Part shown: positions 8,231 through 16,273 of the stretch, in pieces
Numbering within the stretch: position 1 is the first letter of the stretch
Layout of the letters: every line of letters begins with the position of its first letter
The notes under the pieces: generated by a model
Database searches by the model: none
Seen by the model: the letters and a program-made list of their open reading frames with translations, nothing else
Told to the model about the DNA's origin: nothing
Position numbers and translations under genes: made by a program
Source of the DNA: Lentzea pudingi
GTDB taxonomy: Bacteria > Actinomycetota > Actinomycetes > Mycobacteriales > Pseudonocardiaceae
Direction: 5' to 3'
Assembly (NCBI RefSeq): GCF_014646255.1
Contig: NZ_BMNC01000013.1
Span: forward strand, 151,478-215,477
Length of the DNA: 64,000 bases

Positions 8231-8246
8231 TGAACCGAGGTTAACC
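8231..8246. promoter_or_regulatory. Candidate biotin-repressor operator upstream of bioY
   Basis: TGAACCGAGGTTAACC contains the perfect palindrome GGTTAACC and two inverted half-sites (TGAAC ... GTTAA). It lies 25-40 bp upstream of the bioY start. Actinobacterial BioQ sites are described as TGAAC-N3-GTTAC, so this is similar but has one extra spacer base and an imperfect half. No regulator gene is adjacent. Confidence 0.35.
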
Positions 8247-8306
8247 ACGCCGACTGGAGAACGTCTTTGTTCGATCTCTACAAAGTGACCGGTCACACAT
8301 GCGTCA

Positions 8307-9677
8307 TCAGGTGTCCAGGGCGACCTTGCCCGCCACCCGGTCCTCGTTGCGCCGCGTTTTGGTCCAACCGTTGTTGCCTCGCACCAAACGGATCAACGCG
8401 CGCCACGACGTGATGTAGAAGGTGTAGATGTACAGCGCGTAGCCGAACCCGTACGCAACGGACTTCCAGAACCCCACGGGTTCACAGCGCGCGCGGTACA
8501 CCGGTCCCCACAGGACGAACGGCATCAGCCCGAACGCGCCGTAGACGGTGAACAGGATCCAGGCGCCGTCGAAGAACCACGTCACGACTTCGGCAGGCGA
8601 CACCGCGAATCGGTACGCCATCATCGCCATCGGAATCGGGTAGATCAGGGTGCCCAGCAACTGCATCCACGGTTGCGCGAGGTAGTACATCATCTCCGCG
8701 GCGCCGAGAGTCGTCAGGTGGTCGGAGTCCCAGATGCGCCGCAGATAACGCATGCACTGCATGGTCCCCTGGCCCCACCGCGTGCGTTGCGCCAGGAAGC
8801 GGCGCAACGAGTACAACGCCTCCTGGTTCACGTGCGTGTCCAACGAGAAACCGGTGTGCCAGCCCGCCGTCAGCAGGTGCACGCCGAGCTCGAAGTCCTC
8901 CAGCAACGAACCGCGCCACGGTGATCCGGTCGAACCGGCGATCGAGTCCAAAGCGGACAGACGGGTGAACTGCCCGTTGCCGCCCATGGAGATCGTGCCG
9001 GTGGCGCCGCGGGACATCTGGATCGCCGCGATGGCCGTGCGGAACTCCAGGTCCTGCATCCGCACGAGCCCGGCCCCGAACGCACGCCGCCAGCGCGTCA
9101 CACCGGGCTGCCGCCGGCCCGCGTTGATCATCCGCACGTCCACCTGCACGGCGCCGATCCGCGGGTTGCCGAAGAGGTGTTGTGCCGCACAGACTTCGAG
9201 GCAGTTCGGCGCGGGCCGGCCGTCGGCGTCGACCACCACGACGATCGCGCGGTCGACATCCGCGCGCCGGCCCATCCACATCTTCAACGTGCGGTAGGCG
9301 TCGTTCAGCGCGTTGCCCTTGCCGGTGCGGGCATAGGGGCGTTGGCGTTGCACGAGGTGGATCTGCGGATCCCGCACACCGCCGTTGCGCTTCAACGTCC
9401 GCACGACGCCTGCCGTGCGGTCGTCCGAGTCGTCGTCGATGACCCACACGTGCGCGATGGGGAAAGTGCCCCTCAGATAACGGATGGTGTCCCCGATGAC
9501 GGCCTCTTCGTCGCGGCACGGCACGAAGAAGTGCCACTCCAGCGACGAGGGATCCCCGATGGGCGCGGGTTTGCGCCGCAGGTAGGGGATCACGATCACG
9601 AACACGTACGTCACGAAGGCGACGCTCATCGTCAGGGCGAGCGCCTGCGTGAACCCGAGGACGAGGTCGAGGCTCAC
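8307..9677 (-). CDS. Family 2 membrane glycosyltransferase of the exosortase locus
   Basis: 456 residues. An N-terminal membrane helix (LALTMSVAFVTYVFVIVIPYL) precedes a GT2 domain with VVVDADGRP (metal-binding DxD), LLEDFELG (catalytic ED-type base) and QRTRWGQG (Q/RxxRW). Three or four C-terminal membrane helices follow. The layout matches processive beta-glycosyltransferases of the cellulose, chitin and hyaluronan synthase kind that polymerise and export sugars. GTG 9677 overlaps the exosortase stop by four bases (GTGA), so the two are coupled. With the epimerase gene at 11533 it probably makes a surface glycan or glycosylates the anchored protein; this is inference. Confidence 0.85.
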   Translation of the reverse strand: MSLDLVLGFTQALALTMSVAFVTYVFVIVIPYLRRKPAPIGDPSSLEWHFFVPCRDEEAVIGDTIRYLRGTFPIAHVWVIDDDSDDRTAGVVRTLKRNGGVRDPQIHLVQRQRPYARTGKGNALNDAYRTLKMWMGRRADVDRAIVVVVDADGRPAPNCLEVCAAQHLFGNPRIGAVQVDVRMINAGRRQPGVTRWRRAFGAGLVRMQDLEFRTAIAAIQMSRGATGTISMGGNGQFTRLSALDSIAGSTGSPWRGSLLEDFELGVHLLTAGWHTGFSLDTHVNQEALYSLRRFLAQRTRWGQGTMQCMRYLRRIWDSDHLTTLGAAEMMYYLAQPWMQLLGTLIYPIPMAMMAYRFAVSPAEVVTWFFDGAWILFTVYGAFGLMPFVLWGPVYRARCEPVGFWKSVAYGFGYALYIYTFYITSWRALIRLVRGNNGWTKTRRNEDRVAGKVALDT

Positions 9678-10192
9678 TTCCGCGTGGCCAGCCAGACGAA
9701 CGCGACCAACGCGGCCGCGCCACCGAACACGCTCACCATCGACCCGAGCAGCGTGTGACCCCAGTAGTACCCGGTGTCGACGCCGAGCCAGTTCACCAGT
9801 CCCACGAGCGTCAGCACGCGGAACTGGTTCACGACCACGACCGCCAGCGCGGCGACCCCCAGCGCGAACAGCACGCGCGACTGGATGCGCGGGCGCAGGG
9901 CGATCATCACCGCGCCCACCACGATCAGCGGCAGCACCAGGAACGCGGACGTGCACTCCGGCGTCATCCGCAGGCCCAGCGGGGTGTCCGACCCCAGTCC
10001 GAAGTAGACGGTCTGGCGCTCGGGGACCACGTCCACGCCGTACGAGCTGACGACGCTCAGGACCGCGCCGGACAGGGAGATCTCCGCCGTGCGGTACAGG
10101 CGGTGTGCGAACACGAGTCCCGCCGCTACGACGAGCAGGGCGACCACCGTCACCCGGCTCGGGAATGCGGTGCGGCGCACGGCAAGCGTCAC
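9674..10192 (-). CDS. Exosortase (exosortase/archaeosortase family, probably XrtP-like)
   Basis: 172 residues, mostly hydrophobic, with the exosortase catalytic triad: Cys80 in TPECTSAF, Arg125 in NQFRV, His146 in GYYWGHTLLG. Exosortases are integral membrane cysteine transpeptidases that cleave C-terminal sorting signals of secreted proteins. GTG 10192 follows GGAAAGGA with 7 nt spacing and gives a first helix at 14-30. The short length fits minimal actinobacterial forms without an EpsI-like domain. The divergent gene at 10488 encodes a plausible substrate. Assignment to subfamily P is from memory of its partner family and is less sure than the exosortase call. Confidence 0.82.
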   Translation of the reverse strand: MTLAVRRTAFPSRVTVVALLVVAAGLVFAHRLYRTAEISLSGAVLSVVSSYGVDVVPERQTVYFGLGSDTPLGLRMTPECTSAFLVLPLIVVGAVMIALRPRIQSRVLFALGVAALAVVVVNQFRVLTLVGLVNWLGVDTGYYWGHTLLGSMVSVFGGAAALVAFVWLATRK

Positions 10193-10237
10193 CCGAAGAT
10201 CCTTTCCACCGATGAGGGAGCGCCCAGACGGGCTACT

Positions 10238-10265
10238 TGACGTTCCATCGGTAGACGCAACGTCA
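10238..10265. promoter_or_regulatory. Inverted repeat in divergent exosortase/anchor-protein promoter region
   Basis: TGACGTT (10238-10244) and AACGTCA (10259-10265) form a 7-bp inverted repeat with a 14-bp spacer in the 295-bp region between the exosortase and its presumed substrate gene. It could be a shared operator. I see no other strong signal in this intergenic stretch. Confidence 0.3.
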
Positions 10266-10487
10266 TCCCTCACCCCCGGATCGGGTGACGCCGTAACCGG
10301 AAATTGATCAAAAACCCCACGATGAGTGGCCCCGGTTGGGCAAGTCGAGTGGTCGTGTCGCCCGATACGGGGAGTAACCCTCAGTTCCCTCGAAAGAAAG
10401 CCGATGCCGGTAATTGCCCCCGGAAAGCGTGAAACCAGATTGGTATCAACGCGCCCTGGGGCCGGAGGAATCAAGGGAAGGAGTTTC

Positions 10488-11252
10488 ATGCGTGTCCGAA
10501 TGACGGGACTGGCTGGAGTCATCGCGATTACCGCACTCCTGGTCGGTGCCGCACCCGCTTCCGCCGCTCCGGGGGACGCCTCGGCTTACGGTGCGAGGCT
10601 CAACGTGACGCTGCTCGGCAACCCCGCGGTCAACGCGGAACCGTTCGCCGCAGCCAATGCGAACGGCCCGATCGAGAACTCGTTCGCAGGCGTCGACCTC
10701 ACCGGGATCCTCGAGACCGGTCTCATCAACGCCTCGGCGTCGCGGGACGAGAAGTCCGGTGGCGTCCACTCGCGGGCGAGCACCGCGGACGTCCGGGTCG
10801 ATCTGCTCTCCAAGGTCACCGGCAAGATCTCCGCCGAACTGGTGGAGGCGGAGTGCACGGCCACCCAGAAGGGCCTGGCCGGTGCCACCAAGCTCGCGGG
10901 CGTGAAGCTCGGCAAGCTCGGCCAAGTCAACGCCGATCCCGCCGCGAACACGAAGCTCGACGTGCAGCTCGCGGGCATCAAGATCGCCGAGGTGATCTTC
11001 AACGAGCAGATCAGGAACAACGACGGCAGCCTCACCGTGAACGCGATCCACATCAAGCTGCTGCAGGGCGTGCTCGGCTCCCTCGGCACCGGCGACGTGA
11101 TCATCTCGTCCGCCACGTGCGGACCCGCCGGCCTGCCCATCCCGATGGCGTCGGGGGCGGGCCTGTGGATCGGCCTCGGCCTGCTCGGTGTCGTCGCCGC
11201 TCCGGTCGCCTTCGTGGCGATGCGCCGTCGCGCGTCCCTCGACGCGGCCTGA
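10488..11252 (+). CDS. Secreted C-terminally anchored protein, probable exosortase substrate
   Basis: 254 residues. ATG 10488 follows GGGAAGGAG with good spacing. A signal peptide (GLAGVIAITALLVGAAPASA) ends near residue 27. The body is a beta-rich domain with two Cys (VEAECTA and SSATCGPAG) that could pair. The C-terminus is tripartite: PIPMASGAG, then a hydrophobic helix of about 20 residues (LWIGLGLLGVVAAPVAFVAM), then RRR. That is the general form of a sorting signal. The pattern fits the actinobacterial 'choice-of-anchor P' type. No LPXTG is present, which fits processing by the divergent exosortase rather than a sortase. Role at the cell surface unknown. Confidence 0.75.
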   Translation: MRVRMTGLAGVIAITALLVGAAPASAAPGDASAYGARLNVTLLGNPAVNAEPFAAANANGPIENSFAGVDLTGILETGLINASASRDEKSGGVHSRASTADVRVDLLSKVTGKISAELVEAECTATQKGLAGATKLAGVKLGKLGQVNADPAANTKLDVQLAGIKIAEVIFNEQIRNNDGSLTVNAIHIKLLQGVLGSLGTGDVIISSATCGPAGLPIPMASGAGLWIGLGLLGVVAAPVAFVAMRRRASLDAA

Positions 11253-11268
11253 CCGAGGAGAGCGGCAG

Positions 11269-11460
11269 ATGTACAAGGTCCCCGGTACCGGCGTGGGTGT
11301 CGGCACGGGCGTGGGTGCCCTCGCGGTCACCGGCGCGGACGTGACGTGGTGGATCGTCGCGGGAATCGTCCTCCTCGTCGCGGGTGCGGTCGTCCTGCAC
11401 TCGGCGCGGAAGAGGCGGCGCGTGGTCCCCGTCCAGACCAGACCGGATCGAGCCGGCTGA
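11269..11460 (+). CDS. 63-residue protein with LAVTG sorting-like signal
   Basis: ATG 11269 is preceded by GAGGAG. The protein is a Gly/Val/Thr-rich N-terminus of 17 residues, then LAVTG (18-22), a membrane helix at about 27-44 (TWWIVAGIVLLVAGAVVL), and a basic tail (HSARKRRR) followed by about 12 residues. LAxTG-helix-basic is the sorting signal used by class E sortases of high-GC actinobacteria. Here it stands almost alone, with no signal peptide and no domain to anchor. It lies 16 bp after the exosortase-type substrate gene and 72 bp before wecB. It may be a peptide substrate, an accessory membrane peptide, or a remnant. Confidence 0.65.
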   Translation: MYKVPGTGVGVGTGVGALAVTGADVTWWIVAGIVLLVAGAVVLHSARKRRRVVPVQTRPDRAG

Positions 11461-11532
11461 CATGGTCCGTCCCGGGGTTGGCCCCGCCCCCGGGACGGAC
11501 CTCCCCGATCGCCTGCGAGGAAGAGGACAACG

Positions 11533-12705
11533 GTGAGCAAAGAGGTTCTGCTGGTGGCCGGCACCCGGCCAGAAGCACTGAAGATCGCCCCGGTCGCCAT
11601 CGCCCTGAAGGGCCACCCCGGCCTGCGGCCCACGATCGTCCACAGCGGACAGCACTCCGGCATGGTCGAGCAGGCCCTCGCGGCGTTCGACCTGGTGCCG
11701 GACGTGCGGCTGGACGTCCCCCGCACCACCGGCACGCAGGCCGAACTGGTCTCCCGGCTGCTGCCCGAGTTCGACGCCGTGCTGGAGGAGCGCGACCCGG
11801 CGGTCACCCTCGTGCAGGGCGACACCACGACGACCCTGGCCGCGGCGCTGGCCTCGTACTGGCGCGGCATCCCCGTGGCGCACCTCGAAGCCGGGCTGCG
11901 GACCGGTGACCTGTACGGCCCGTTCCCCGAGGAGGGGACCCGGCAGATGATCTCCCGCATCACGTCGCTGCACCTCGCGCCGACCGACGACGCCGCGAAC
12001 GCGCTGAACTCCGAGTCGTTGCCGGACAGCCACATCGTCGTCACGGGCAACACCGTCGTCGACGCCGTGCAGCGCGTCGCGTCCGCCGACCTGCCCGCGT
12101 CGAGCCCGGATGTCGTGGCCCTCGAACGGACCCTGGACGCCACCGGCGGCCGGCTCATGCTCGTCACCGTGCACCGCCGCGAGTCGTGGGGCCGCCCGCT
12201 CATGCGCGTGCTCAACGCCGTGCGCTCCATCGCCGACCGCCACCCCGACCTGCACGTGCTGATCCCCGCGCACCCGAACCCCGGTGTGCGCGAACAGGTC
12301 GTGTCGCTGCTGGGCGGCCACGAGCGCGTCGTCATCACCGACCCGCTCGACTACCCGGACCTGGTGCGCGTGCTGCGGCGCTCCGCCCTCGTGCTGACCG
12401 ACTCCGGAGGCATCCAGGAGGAGGCGCCCACGTTCGGCGTGCCGGTCCTGGTGCTGCGCGAGACCACCGAACGCATGCTCGCCGTCGACGCCGGGTGCGC
12501 CTGGCTCGTCGGCACCGACACCACCCGCATCCTCGCCGAGGCGGGCTGGGTGCTCGGCTCCCGGCTGCGGCTTCCCCTGGGGCGCAACCCGTTCGGCGAC
12601 GGGCGTGCCGCCGTGCGGGTGTGCTCCGCACTGGAAAGGCTGGCCGGCCTGCCCACTGCCCTGCCGCGCCGGGAGCCGTTCGCCACGCTCGTCGGGGTGC
12701 GGTGA
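11533..12705 (+). CDS. wecB: Non-hydrolysing UDP-N-acetylglucosamine 2-epimerase
   Basis: 390 residues with the family blocks in order: GTRPEALKIAPV, HSGQHSGM, QGDTTTTLAAALAS, HLEAGLRTGD, VTVHRRESWG, and DSGGIQEEAPTFGVPVLVLR with RETTER after it. It interconverts UDP-GlcNAc and UDP-ManNAc in the cytoplasm, feeding surface polysaccharide or glycoprotein synthesis. GTG 11533 is followed by the usual SKEVLLVAGTRPE start. It lies downstream of the anchored protein and LAVTG gene on the same strand and opposite the glycosyltransferase, so ManNAc may be a component of a glycan made by this locus. Confidence 0.92.
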   Translation: MSKEVLLVAGTRPEALKIAPVAIALKGHPGLRPTIVHSGQHSGMVEQALAAFDLVPDVRLDVPRTTGTQAELVSRLLPEFDAVLEERDPAVTLVQGDTTTTLAAALASYWRGIPVAHLEAGLRTGDLYGPFPEEGTRQMISRITSLHLAPTDDAANALNSESLPDSHIVVTGNTVVDAVQRVASADLPASSPDVVALERTLDATGGRLMLVTVHRRESWGRPLMRVLNAVRSIADRHPDLHVLIPAHPNPGVREQVVSLLGGHERVVITDPLDYPDLVRVLRRSALVLTDSGGIQEEAPTFGVPVLVLRETTERMLAVDAGCAWLVGTDTTRILAEAGWVLGSRLRLPLGRNPFGDGRAAVRVCSALERLAGLPTALPRREPFATLVGVR

Positions 12706-12819
12706 CAGAACGCCCGTCACTCGGTCGGGTAATTGCGTTCACGAACGGGTGACTTGAGGGGCCGGGTCGTTATCAGCGGCGCGCCGCACAACCATTATCG
12801 GGCAGTGGGAATCCAGGCA

Positions 12820-13485
12820 ATGCGAAAAATGCGCAATATCTCGATCGCAGGCGCTGCGGTCGCGTTGACGTTCGCGACCGCGGCCCCCGCACTCGCGGCC
12901 AATCCGCCCGGCACCGCGTCGTCGGGATCCGCGGACTTCGCGAAGGCGGGTCAGACGTTCAAGGTGGCACCGCTCGCGGTGTGCGACGTGAACCCGGACG
13001 TGCCGGGCACCGTCACCGGCTCCAGCCCGGCCGTGAGCAGGACCGGGCTGAAGATCGGCGAGACCAGTTCCGCCTGCACGACCGAGGCGGTGAACCCGGC
13101 CGAGTTCCTGACGAGGACGAAGTCGGTGGCCACGGGCTCCGGCTTCGAGCTGTCCGCGCTCACGGGCCAGAAGGGGCCGCGGCTCAAGATCGCGTCGTGG
13201 TCGGTCAACTGCGACGCCGACGAGAAGGGCACGGCCGCGGGCTGGGAGCTCAAGGGCATGTCCGGCTGGGCCGGGCTGCCGCAGCAGATCCCGGCCGGGC
13301 ACGTGCACGAGGTCAAGGCGGGCAACGGAACCGTGCTCGCCAGGGCCAAGTTCACCGACACGGTGTTCCCGGTGCCGAACGACGGCAGCATCTCGATGAC
13401 GCTGTTGAAGATCACCTTCGAACCGTCGTCCGGCTACACCGGCAGCATCACGCTCGGCACGGTGGCCTGCTCACCGACGCCTTAG
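12820..13485 (+). CDS. Secreted protein of unknown function in the exosortase locus
   Basis: 221 residues. ATG 12820 starts a signal peptide (ISIAGAAVALTFATAAPALA) with cleavage near residue 26. The mature part is beta-rich with four Cys (LAVCDV, SSACTTE, SVNCDA, TVACSPTP) and no membrane helix or sorting signal at its end. It is thus probably released or bound non-covalently to the wall. It follows wecB by 114 bp and ends at a strong terminator. Its upstream region shares a TAATTGC-N11/12-GTGA pattern with that of the anchored protein gene. Not recognised as a known enzyme. Confidence 0.65.
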   Translation: MRKMRNISIAGAAVALTFATAAPALAANPPGTASSGSADFAKAGQTFKVAPLAVCDVNPDVPGTVTGSSPAVSRTGLKIGETSSACTTEAVNPAEFLTRTKSVATGSGFELSALTGQKGPRLKIASWSVNCDADEKGTAAGWELKGMSGWAGLPQQIPAGHVHEVKAGNGTVLARAKFTDTVFPVPNDGSISMTLLKITFEPSSGYTGSITLGTVACSPTP

Positions 13486-13515
13486 GGCCTGTGTCGCGGA
13501 CTTCGACACAGGCCC
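13485..13515. terminator. Bidirectional terminator between exosortase locus and pncA
   Basis: A perfect 12-bp stem, GGGCCTGTGTCG (13485-13496) and CGACACAGGCCC (13504-13515), with a 7-nt loop. It begins in the stop codon of the secreted-protein gene and ends next to the convergent pncA stop, so it can serve both genes. Confidence 0.85.
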
Positions 13516-14055
13516 TCAGGAGACAGCGACACCCGCGGCGAGCAGCTCCTCAACGGCGGCGTCGCGGGTCGTCTGCGCCACGGCGGCGGTCAGGTCGACG
13601 AGCACCCTGGTGCGGAAGCCGTGGCGCTGCGCGTCGAGGGCCGTGGCGCGGACGCAGTGGTCCGTCGCGATGCCGACGACGTCCACTTCGGTCACACCCT
13701 TCTCCGTCAGCCAGCCCGCGAGGTCGTTCTCGGCCTCGAAACCCGAGTAGGCGGCGGCGAACCGGCCCTTCGAGAAGACCTGCTCGACCCCCGACACGTC
13801 GAGCTCCGGGTGGAACGACGCCCCCGGCGAGCCCGCCACGCAGTGCACGGGCCACGAGTCGATGAAGTCCGGCGTCAGCGAGAAGTGCGCGCCGGGGTCG
13901 ACGTGGTAGTCCCGCGTCGCCACGACGTGGTCGTACGCCGAGGCGGCGATGTGCCGCGAGATGGCCGCGGCGACGGCCGCGCCACCGGCGACGGCCAGCG
14001 AGCCGCCCTCGCAGAAGTCGTTCTGCACGTCGACGACGATCAGTGCCTTGGTCAT
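13516..14055 (-). CDS. pncA: Nicotinamidase
   Basis: 179 residues with the nicotinamidase triad Asp9 (IVVDVQNDF), Lys96 (FSKGRF) and Cys134 (TDHCVRA). The metal ligands Asp49, His51, His57 and His71 are at the same numbers as in M. tuberculosis PncA. It hydrolyses nicotinamide to nicotinate for NAD salvage. ATG 14055 starts one base after the stop of pncB on the same strand, so hydrolase and phosphoribosyltransferase form a two-step salvage operon. Confidence 0.93.
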   Translation of the reverse strand: MTKALIVVDVQNDFCEGGSLAVAGGAAVAAAISRHIAASAYDHVVATRDYHVDPGAHFSLTPDFIDSWPVHCVAGSPGASFHPELDVSGVEQVFSKGRFAAAYSGFEAENDLAGWLTEKGVTEVDVVGIATDHCVRATALDAQRHGFRTRVLVDLTAAVAQTTRDAAVEELLAAGVAVS

Positions 14056-14056
14056 G

Positions 14057-15340
14057 TCAGCTCTCCAGGTAGATCGTCGGGATCGCGGGCTCGCCGCGCG
14101 AGAGCTTGAGACCCTCCCACGGCACGCTCACCAGCGCCGCGCGCAGGCGTTCGCGGTTCTGCTCCAGCGTGGGCACCTCGTCGGTGACCTTGCCACCACG
14201 CATCAGCGGGATCTGCACGAGCCTGTCCTGCGGGCCGAGCTCGGGCTGCGCCGAGGCCTGGAACACGACCTCCTCCAGCGCCGTGCCCGTGTCCTTGTGA
14301 CGCCGCAACGCCTTCTTCCAGCCGCCGCGCGACGTCTTGGACGTGCTGCGCTTCTCGACGTGCCTGCCGTCGACCTCGACCAGCTTGTAGACCATGCCCG
14401 CGGTCGGCGCGCCGGACCCGACCACGACCGACGTGCCGACGCCGTAGGCGTCCACCGGCTCGGCGCGCAGGGCGGCGATCGAGTACTCGTCCAGGTCGCC
14501 GGACACGACGATCCGGGTGCTGCGGGCGCCCAGCGAGTCGAGCTGGTCGCGGGCCTGGCGGGCGAGCACGCCCAGGTCGCCCGAGTCGATCCGGATCGCG
14601 CCGAGGTCGGGCCCGGCGACCTTGACGGCCGTCTTGATCCCCTCGGTGATGTCGTAGGTGTCGACCAGCAACGTCGTGCCGGCGCCGAGGGCCTCGACCT
14701 GGCTGCGGAACGCCTCTTCCTCGGTGTCGTGCAGCAACGTGAACGCGTGCGCGCACGTGCCGGCCGTCGGGATGCCGTGCCGGCGGCCCGCCTCCAGGTT
14801 GGACGTCGCCGTGAAACCCGCCAGATAGGCCGCGCGGGCGCACGCCACGGCGGCTTCCTCGTGCGTGCGGCGCGAGCCCATCTCGATCATGCGACGGCCG
14901 TTCGCGGCGGTCACCATGCGAGCGGCGGCGGACGCGATCGCGCTGTCGTGGTTGAGGATCGAGAGCGCGAGCGTCTCCAGCACGACGCCCTCGGCGAACG
15001 ACGCGCGGACCGTCAGCACCGGCGAACCGGGGAAGTACAGCTCACCCTCGGGGTAGCCGTCGATCTCGCCGGAGAAGCGGTAGTTCGCGAGCCACTCCAA
15101 GGTGGAGTCGTCGACCACGGCGTTGCGGCGCAGCTGGTCGATCTCCTCCTCGCCGAAGCGGAAGTCCGCGATCGCGTCGAGCAGCCGGTTCGTGCCCGCG
15201 ACCACGCCGTAGCGCCGTTCGTTGGGCAACCTCCGTGCGAAGAGTTCGAACACGCACGGACGGTCACCGGTACCGTCACGCAGCGCGGCCGCGAGCATGG
15301 TGAGCTCGTAGTGGTCCGTCAGCAACGCCGTCGAGTTCAT
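14057..15340 (-). CDS. pncB: Nicotinate phosphoribosyltransferase
   Basis: 427 residues opening NSTALLTDHYELTMLAAALR, the standard NAPRTase start, with VFELFARRLPNERRYGVVAG, YFPGSPVLTV, FTATSNLEAGRRHGIPTAGT and IRIDSGDLGVLARQARDQLD. It joins nicotinate to PRPP to give nicotinate mononucleotide. ATG 15340 has AGGG 9 nt upstream; GTG 15349 is an alternative in frame. It is followed directly by pncA and diverges from clpS, as in mycobacteria (Rv1330c/Rv1331). Confidence 0.93.
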   Translation of the reverse strand: MNSTALLTDHYELTMLAAALRDGTGDRPCVFELFARRLPNERRYGVVAGTNRLLDAIADFRFGEEEIDQLRRNAVVDDSTLEWLANYRFSGEIDGYPEGELYFPGSPVLTVRASFAEGVVLETLALSILNHDSAIASAAARMVTAANGRRMIEMGSRRTHEEAAVACARAAYLAGFTATSNLEAGRRHGIPTAGTCAHAFTLLHDTEEEAFRSQVEALGAGTTLLVDTYDITEGIKTAVKVAGPDLGAIRIDSGDLGVLARQARDQLDSLGARSTRIVVSGDLDEYSIAALRAEPVDAYGVGTSVVVGSGAPTAGMVYKLVEVDGRHVEKRSTSKTSRGGWKKALRRHKDTGTALEEVVFQASAQPELGPQDRLVQIPLMRGGKVTDEVPTLEQNRERLRAALVSVPWEGLKLSRGEPAIPTIYLES

Positions 15341-15419
15341 GGTCACCAACCCTAAGGTCGCATCCGGTTTACCCGCACGCGGTCTCCGTCACTGCGGCGA
15401 ACATGACACCATTGGCGGT

Positions 15420-15719
15420 ATGACCACGCCCGTCGAACAGGAACGGACGCAGCCGGAGGCCGTCGGTGAGGAAGTCGCCGCCGAGGACCGACCCTGGCAG
15501 ACCGTGGTCTGGAACGACCCGGTAAACCTCATGTCCTACGTGACGTACGTGTTCCAGAAGCTGTTCGGGTTCAGCAGGGACCATGCGACCAAGCTGATGC
15601 TCGACGTGCACCACAAGGGCAAGGCGATCGTGACATCGGGCACCAAGGACAAGGTGGAGGCCGACGTGGCGAAACTCCACGCGGCAGGGCTCTGGGCGAC
15701 CATGCAGCGGGCCTCGTGA
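15420..15719 (+). CDS. clpS: ClpS adaptor protein
   Basis: 99 residues. The core has WQTVVWNDPVNLMSYVTYVFQ, the ClpS N-end-rule binding motif region, then ATKLMLDVHHKGKAIV and ADVAKLHAAGLWATM. ClpS delivers proteins with N-terminal degrons to the ClpAP/ClpCP protease. The first 25 residues are an acidic extension. The start ATG 15420 was chosen by family length. Its stop overlaps the DUF2017 start (GTGA). Confidence 0.93.
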   Translation: MTTPVEQERTQPEAVGEEVAAEDRPWQTVVWNDPVNLMSYVTYVFQKLFGFSRDHATKLMLDVHHKGKAIVTSGTKDKVEADVAKLHAAGLWATMQRAS

Positions 15720-16273
15720 AGAGGTGGATCCGCGACGGCGACGTGGTCGTCGGCCGGCTGGACCGGCAGGAGGCCGCGGTCGTGCGCGGTCTGGTCAGCC
15801 AGATCCAGGACATGCTGCTGGCCCGCGCCGAGGAGGCGCCCCAGGACGAGCTCGCGGAGCTGACCGGCATCAGGACGGGGTCGTCGGAGGCTCCCGACGA
15901 CCCGATCCTGGGCAGGCTGCTGCCCGACTTCCACCGCCTCGACGACGACGCGCCCGACCCGGACGAGGTCAACTCGGCCGCGGCGCTGCGCTCGTTGCAC
16001 GAGCCGGAGCTCCTGGACCACAAGACGGGCGCGGCCGAGACCGTGCTGCGGACGTGCTCGCCCGACGGCGGTGAGATCCGGCTGACCATCGCGCAGGCCG
16101 AGGCCTGGATGGCGTCGCTCAACGACGTGCGTCTGGCCCTCGGGACGGCGCTCGACGTCACCGAGGACATGCCGGACGAACTGCCGCCGGAGGACCCGAG
16201 GTCGCCGCACCTCGGCGTCTACCACTGGCTGACCTGGGTGCAGGACACCCTGGTCGAGGCGATGCTGCCGTGA
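15716..16273 (+). CDS. DUF2017 family protein
   Basis: 185 residues, acidic and helical, beginning MKRWIRDGDVVVGRLDRQEA and containing ILGRLLPDFHRLDDD, LTIAQAEAWMASLNDVRLALG and YHWLTWVQDTLVEAM. These are DUF2017 landmarks. The gene follows clpS in nearly all actinobacteria (Rv1332 in M. tuberculosis), which suggests a role linked to ClpS-dependent proteolysis, though none is established. GTG 15716 overlaps the clpS stop and its own stop overlaps the next GTG. Confidence 0.85.
   Translation: MKRWIRDGDVVVGRLDRQEAAVVRGLVSQIQDMLLARAEEAPQDELAELTGIRTGSSEAPDDPILGRLLPDFHRLDDDAPDPDEVNSAAALRSLHEPELLDHKTGAAETVLRTCSPDGGEIRLTIAQAEAWMASLNDVRLALGTALDVTEDMPDELPPEDPRSPHLGVYHWLTWVQDTLVEAMLP

Noticed and set aside
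8307..9956. Longer N-terminal start for the glycosyltransferase
   Set aside because: The upstream extension reads as Arg/Gly-rich nonsense through the exosortase gene; GTG 9677 starts with a membrane helix and overlaps the exosortase stop by four bases.
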